Positions 30,439 to 31,856 of a DNA stretch of 31,856 nt are shown piece by piece. Position 1 is the first letter of the stretch; each line of letters starts with the position of its first letter. The notes under the pieces are model-generated. The model saw nothing but the letters and a program-made list of their open reading frames with translations. It searched no databases and had not been told where the DNA came from. Origin of the DNA: Schoenoplectus triqueter (taxonomy: Eukaryota; Streptophyta; Magnoliopsida; Poales; Cyperaceae). The position numbers were made by a program, and so were the translations under genes. The stretch covers positions 1-31,856 of the forward strand of contig CAXKVV010000834.1 of the NCBI GenBank assembly GCA_964058805.1, written 5' to 3'.

Positions 30439-31831
30439 ATTTATGATTGTTTTGCAAAATGATCCGATTTTATTTTGTTTGGCATGTTTATGTAAAACCA
30501 ATATATTAGGTTATTAGACATTTTGATGGATGCAAAGCGGACCTGGTTGTCTGTGATGGTGCTCCTGATGGTAATACATTACTGTTATCTTAATAACTAA
30601 TTTAATAATGTCAGTGTTTATTTATTATTTGATACTTGGCTATTGCAGTTACTGGGCTTCATGACATGGATGAGTTTGTTCAATCTCAACTTATTTTGGC
30701 GGTTAGTGGTACCTATCCATTTTTTATACTTTTTTATGCTCAAGTGGAAATAGGTTATGCTACCAAGTTAGAGATAATGGATAAATGTGTAAACTATTCA
30801 TGTCTTCAAGAAGCTTATTGCATATTGTTCTCTCTCTTCAAGAAGCTTCTTGGCCATCATTGTGTTTCTCTCTCTTCTATATCTTAAAACTAGGCGTTAA
30901 CGATAGTTACGCATGTACTCAGAGTGGGTGGAAAGTTTATTGCAAAAATTTTTAGGGGTAAAGACACTAGTCTTCTCTACTGTCAAGTAAGATTTTGCTC
31001 TATCTCTTGTTTTAGTCTTTTATCTGTTTGTTCATATTTATAATCACTTGTAGGTACTTATTTGGTTCTGCTTATTTTATTTGAATTGCCTGCAAATCAT
31101 TTTAGGAATTTTCTTTTCAGATTTATGTTTTGAAGAATAAAGGGAAGTTAATATGATGGTTTAGAGACTTATAATGAACACAAGTATTTTACCAAATTAG
31201 ATGAACAGTAGACACCTGATTGGTCCATTTTACTTTAGAAATCTGCTTAATTTTTCTGGTCATTGTTACTGAAAAGGATTACAAATTAAGTTTTCCTGTT
31301 CTGGTTCACTTTTATCTATCTACAGCTAAAGATATTCTTTGAGCAAGTCACATTTGCAAAACCAAAGAGTAGCCGCAATTCAAGCATTGGTAAGATGATA
31401 CTTTTGAGTTTTGATAATTTCAAAAATGATTGACCCAATTTCAGACACAACCAATGCAAGTCAGTTGCTCTCACAGTTGGTTTTCTGCTGACTGATTTGT
31501 TGCTTATATTTATATCGTCTGAATGTGTGCTTGTACGAGCTTTGCATGTTTTGATTAGGGCTTCCTATTATAGCATTGTATTATCCAGATTGCACTTTTC
31601 TATTAAGAACCCAATTGGACTACACCATACCTTAACTGTTTGCCTCTGATGGTAACACATTTGTTTGAGTTTGAAAAAAGTACACAAATAACAGCAACAC
31701 GCTATCTTGAACAGAGGCATTTGTGGTGTGTGAGAAATATTCATCGCCTGAAGGATTCAATGAGAAAGATTTGTACCACCTCCTGAAGAAAGTTGGCACT
31801 CCCTCGGGCACCTCCGATAACTCTGGTTCTG
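28245..31831 (+). CDS. TRM7: tRNA 2'-O-methyltransferase TRM7/FTSJ1, 3' end outside window
   Basis: Nine coding exons can be joined in frame: 28245-28365, 28863-28912, 29712-29761, 30222-30330, 30510-30570, 30649-30701, 30894-30986, 31326-31389 and 31715-31831 (last donor 31831 or 31825). The product (240 residues seen) belongs to the RrmJ/FtsJ fold. 'SAFKLLQ' holds K28, '[11 protein letters not shown]' (47-57) is the SAM-binding loop, 'VVCDGAPD' holds D126, '[11 protein letters not shown]' holds K166 and 'SSRNSSIEAF' holds E201, the complete K-D-K-E tetrad. The N-terminus '[20 protein letters not shown]' and 'TGLHDMDEF' mark the eukaryotic TRM7/FTSJ1 branch rather than the Spb1 or mitochondrial branch. 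Family knowledge: it 2'-O-methylates positions 32 and 34 of tRNA anticodon loops with Trm732- and Trm734-type partners. All introns are GT..AG; the first two donors (GTCTGT, GTTTCT) are weak. The C-terminal exons continue past the right edge. Confidence 0.93.
29907..29925. repeat. (TG)n microsatellite in TRM7 intron 3
   Basis: Nine TG units in the third coding intron. Not coding. Confidence 0.9.
30048..30072. repeat. Perfect inverted repeat in TRM7 intron 3
   Basis: The arms TAATATTTGCAA (30048-30059) and TTGCAAATATTA (30061-30072) are exact complements around a single G. In RNA this could form at most a strained hairpin; in DNA it is a near-perfect palindrome. No function is evident. Confidence 0.85.
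30391..30435. repeat. (ATT)n microsatellite in TRM7 intron 4
   Basis: About 15 ATT units, preceded by a shorter imperfect tract (30355-30375), within the 179-bp intron between coding exons 4 and 5. It makes up a large part of that short intron. Confidence 0.95.
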
Positions 31832-31856
31832 GTTTGTGTACCACTCCTTTTCTTCT

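Noticed and set aside
30636..30887. Independent 83-codon gene
   Set aside because: Its first part is TRM7 coding exon 6 (TGLHDMDEF); the rest is read-through into the intron.

Overview
The window looks like plant nuclear DNA from a flowering plant, probably a eudicot; the species cannot be named from the sequence. The reasons are AT-rich intergenic DNA, U-rich introns with GT..AG borders, many short non-autonomous DNA transposons with recognisable target-site duplications, and two typical plant genes. No bacterial operon, CRISPR array, rRNA or convincing tRNA gene is visible.

Layout. 1-15.4 kb is gene-free and built of nested small DNA transposons: hAT-like elements (710-1318, 8413-8843, 9205-9574, 11761-12170, plus single ends at 3822, 10069 and 15071), one PIF/Harbinger-like MITE (1424-1723), and a family of about 370-390 bp Mutator-like MITEs (5382-5767, 6542-6909, 11088-11453, 14436-14821, with remnants). 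There is also a direct duplication of about 400 bp (3390/4410) and several long microsatellites. 15.4-20.04 kb is upstream DNA of the first gene. It holds a CT-rich promoter-like patch (15.6-15.95 kb), a small hAT-like element, a fresh 159-bp tandem duplication (18181-18488) and a proximal TATA box (19678).

Genes. 20044-21435 (+) is an intact, intronless gene for a 463-residue DUF641 protein of the GIL1/IRKI type. An in-frame upstream ORF ends three bases before its start codon. 28245 to beyond the right edge (+) is a TRM7/FTSJ1-type tRNA 2'-O-methyltransferase gene. Nine coding exons can be read, covering the whole catalytic core with its K-D-K-E tetrad; the C-terminus lies outside the window. 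Between the genes lie a 1.25-kb element with about 95-bp terminal inverted repeats and a 9-bp target duplication (25293-26539), a pair of related segments of about 200 bp (24131/25041), and AT-rich spacer.

The two genes have no obvious functional link: one family is tied to plant growth responses, the other to tRNA anticodon-loop modification. I found no clearly new biological system. The points most worth a second look are the in-frame upstream ORF of the DUF641 gene with its two possible promoters, the Mutator-like MITE family, and the long-TIR element.
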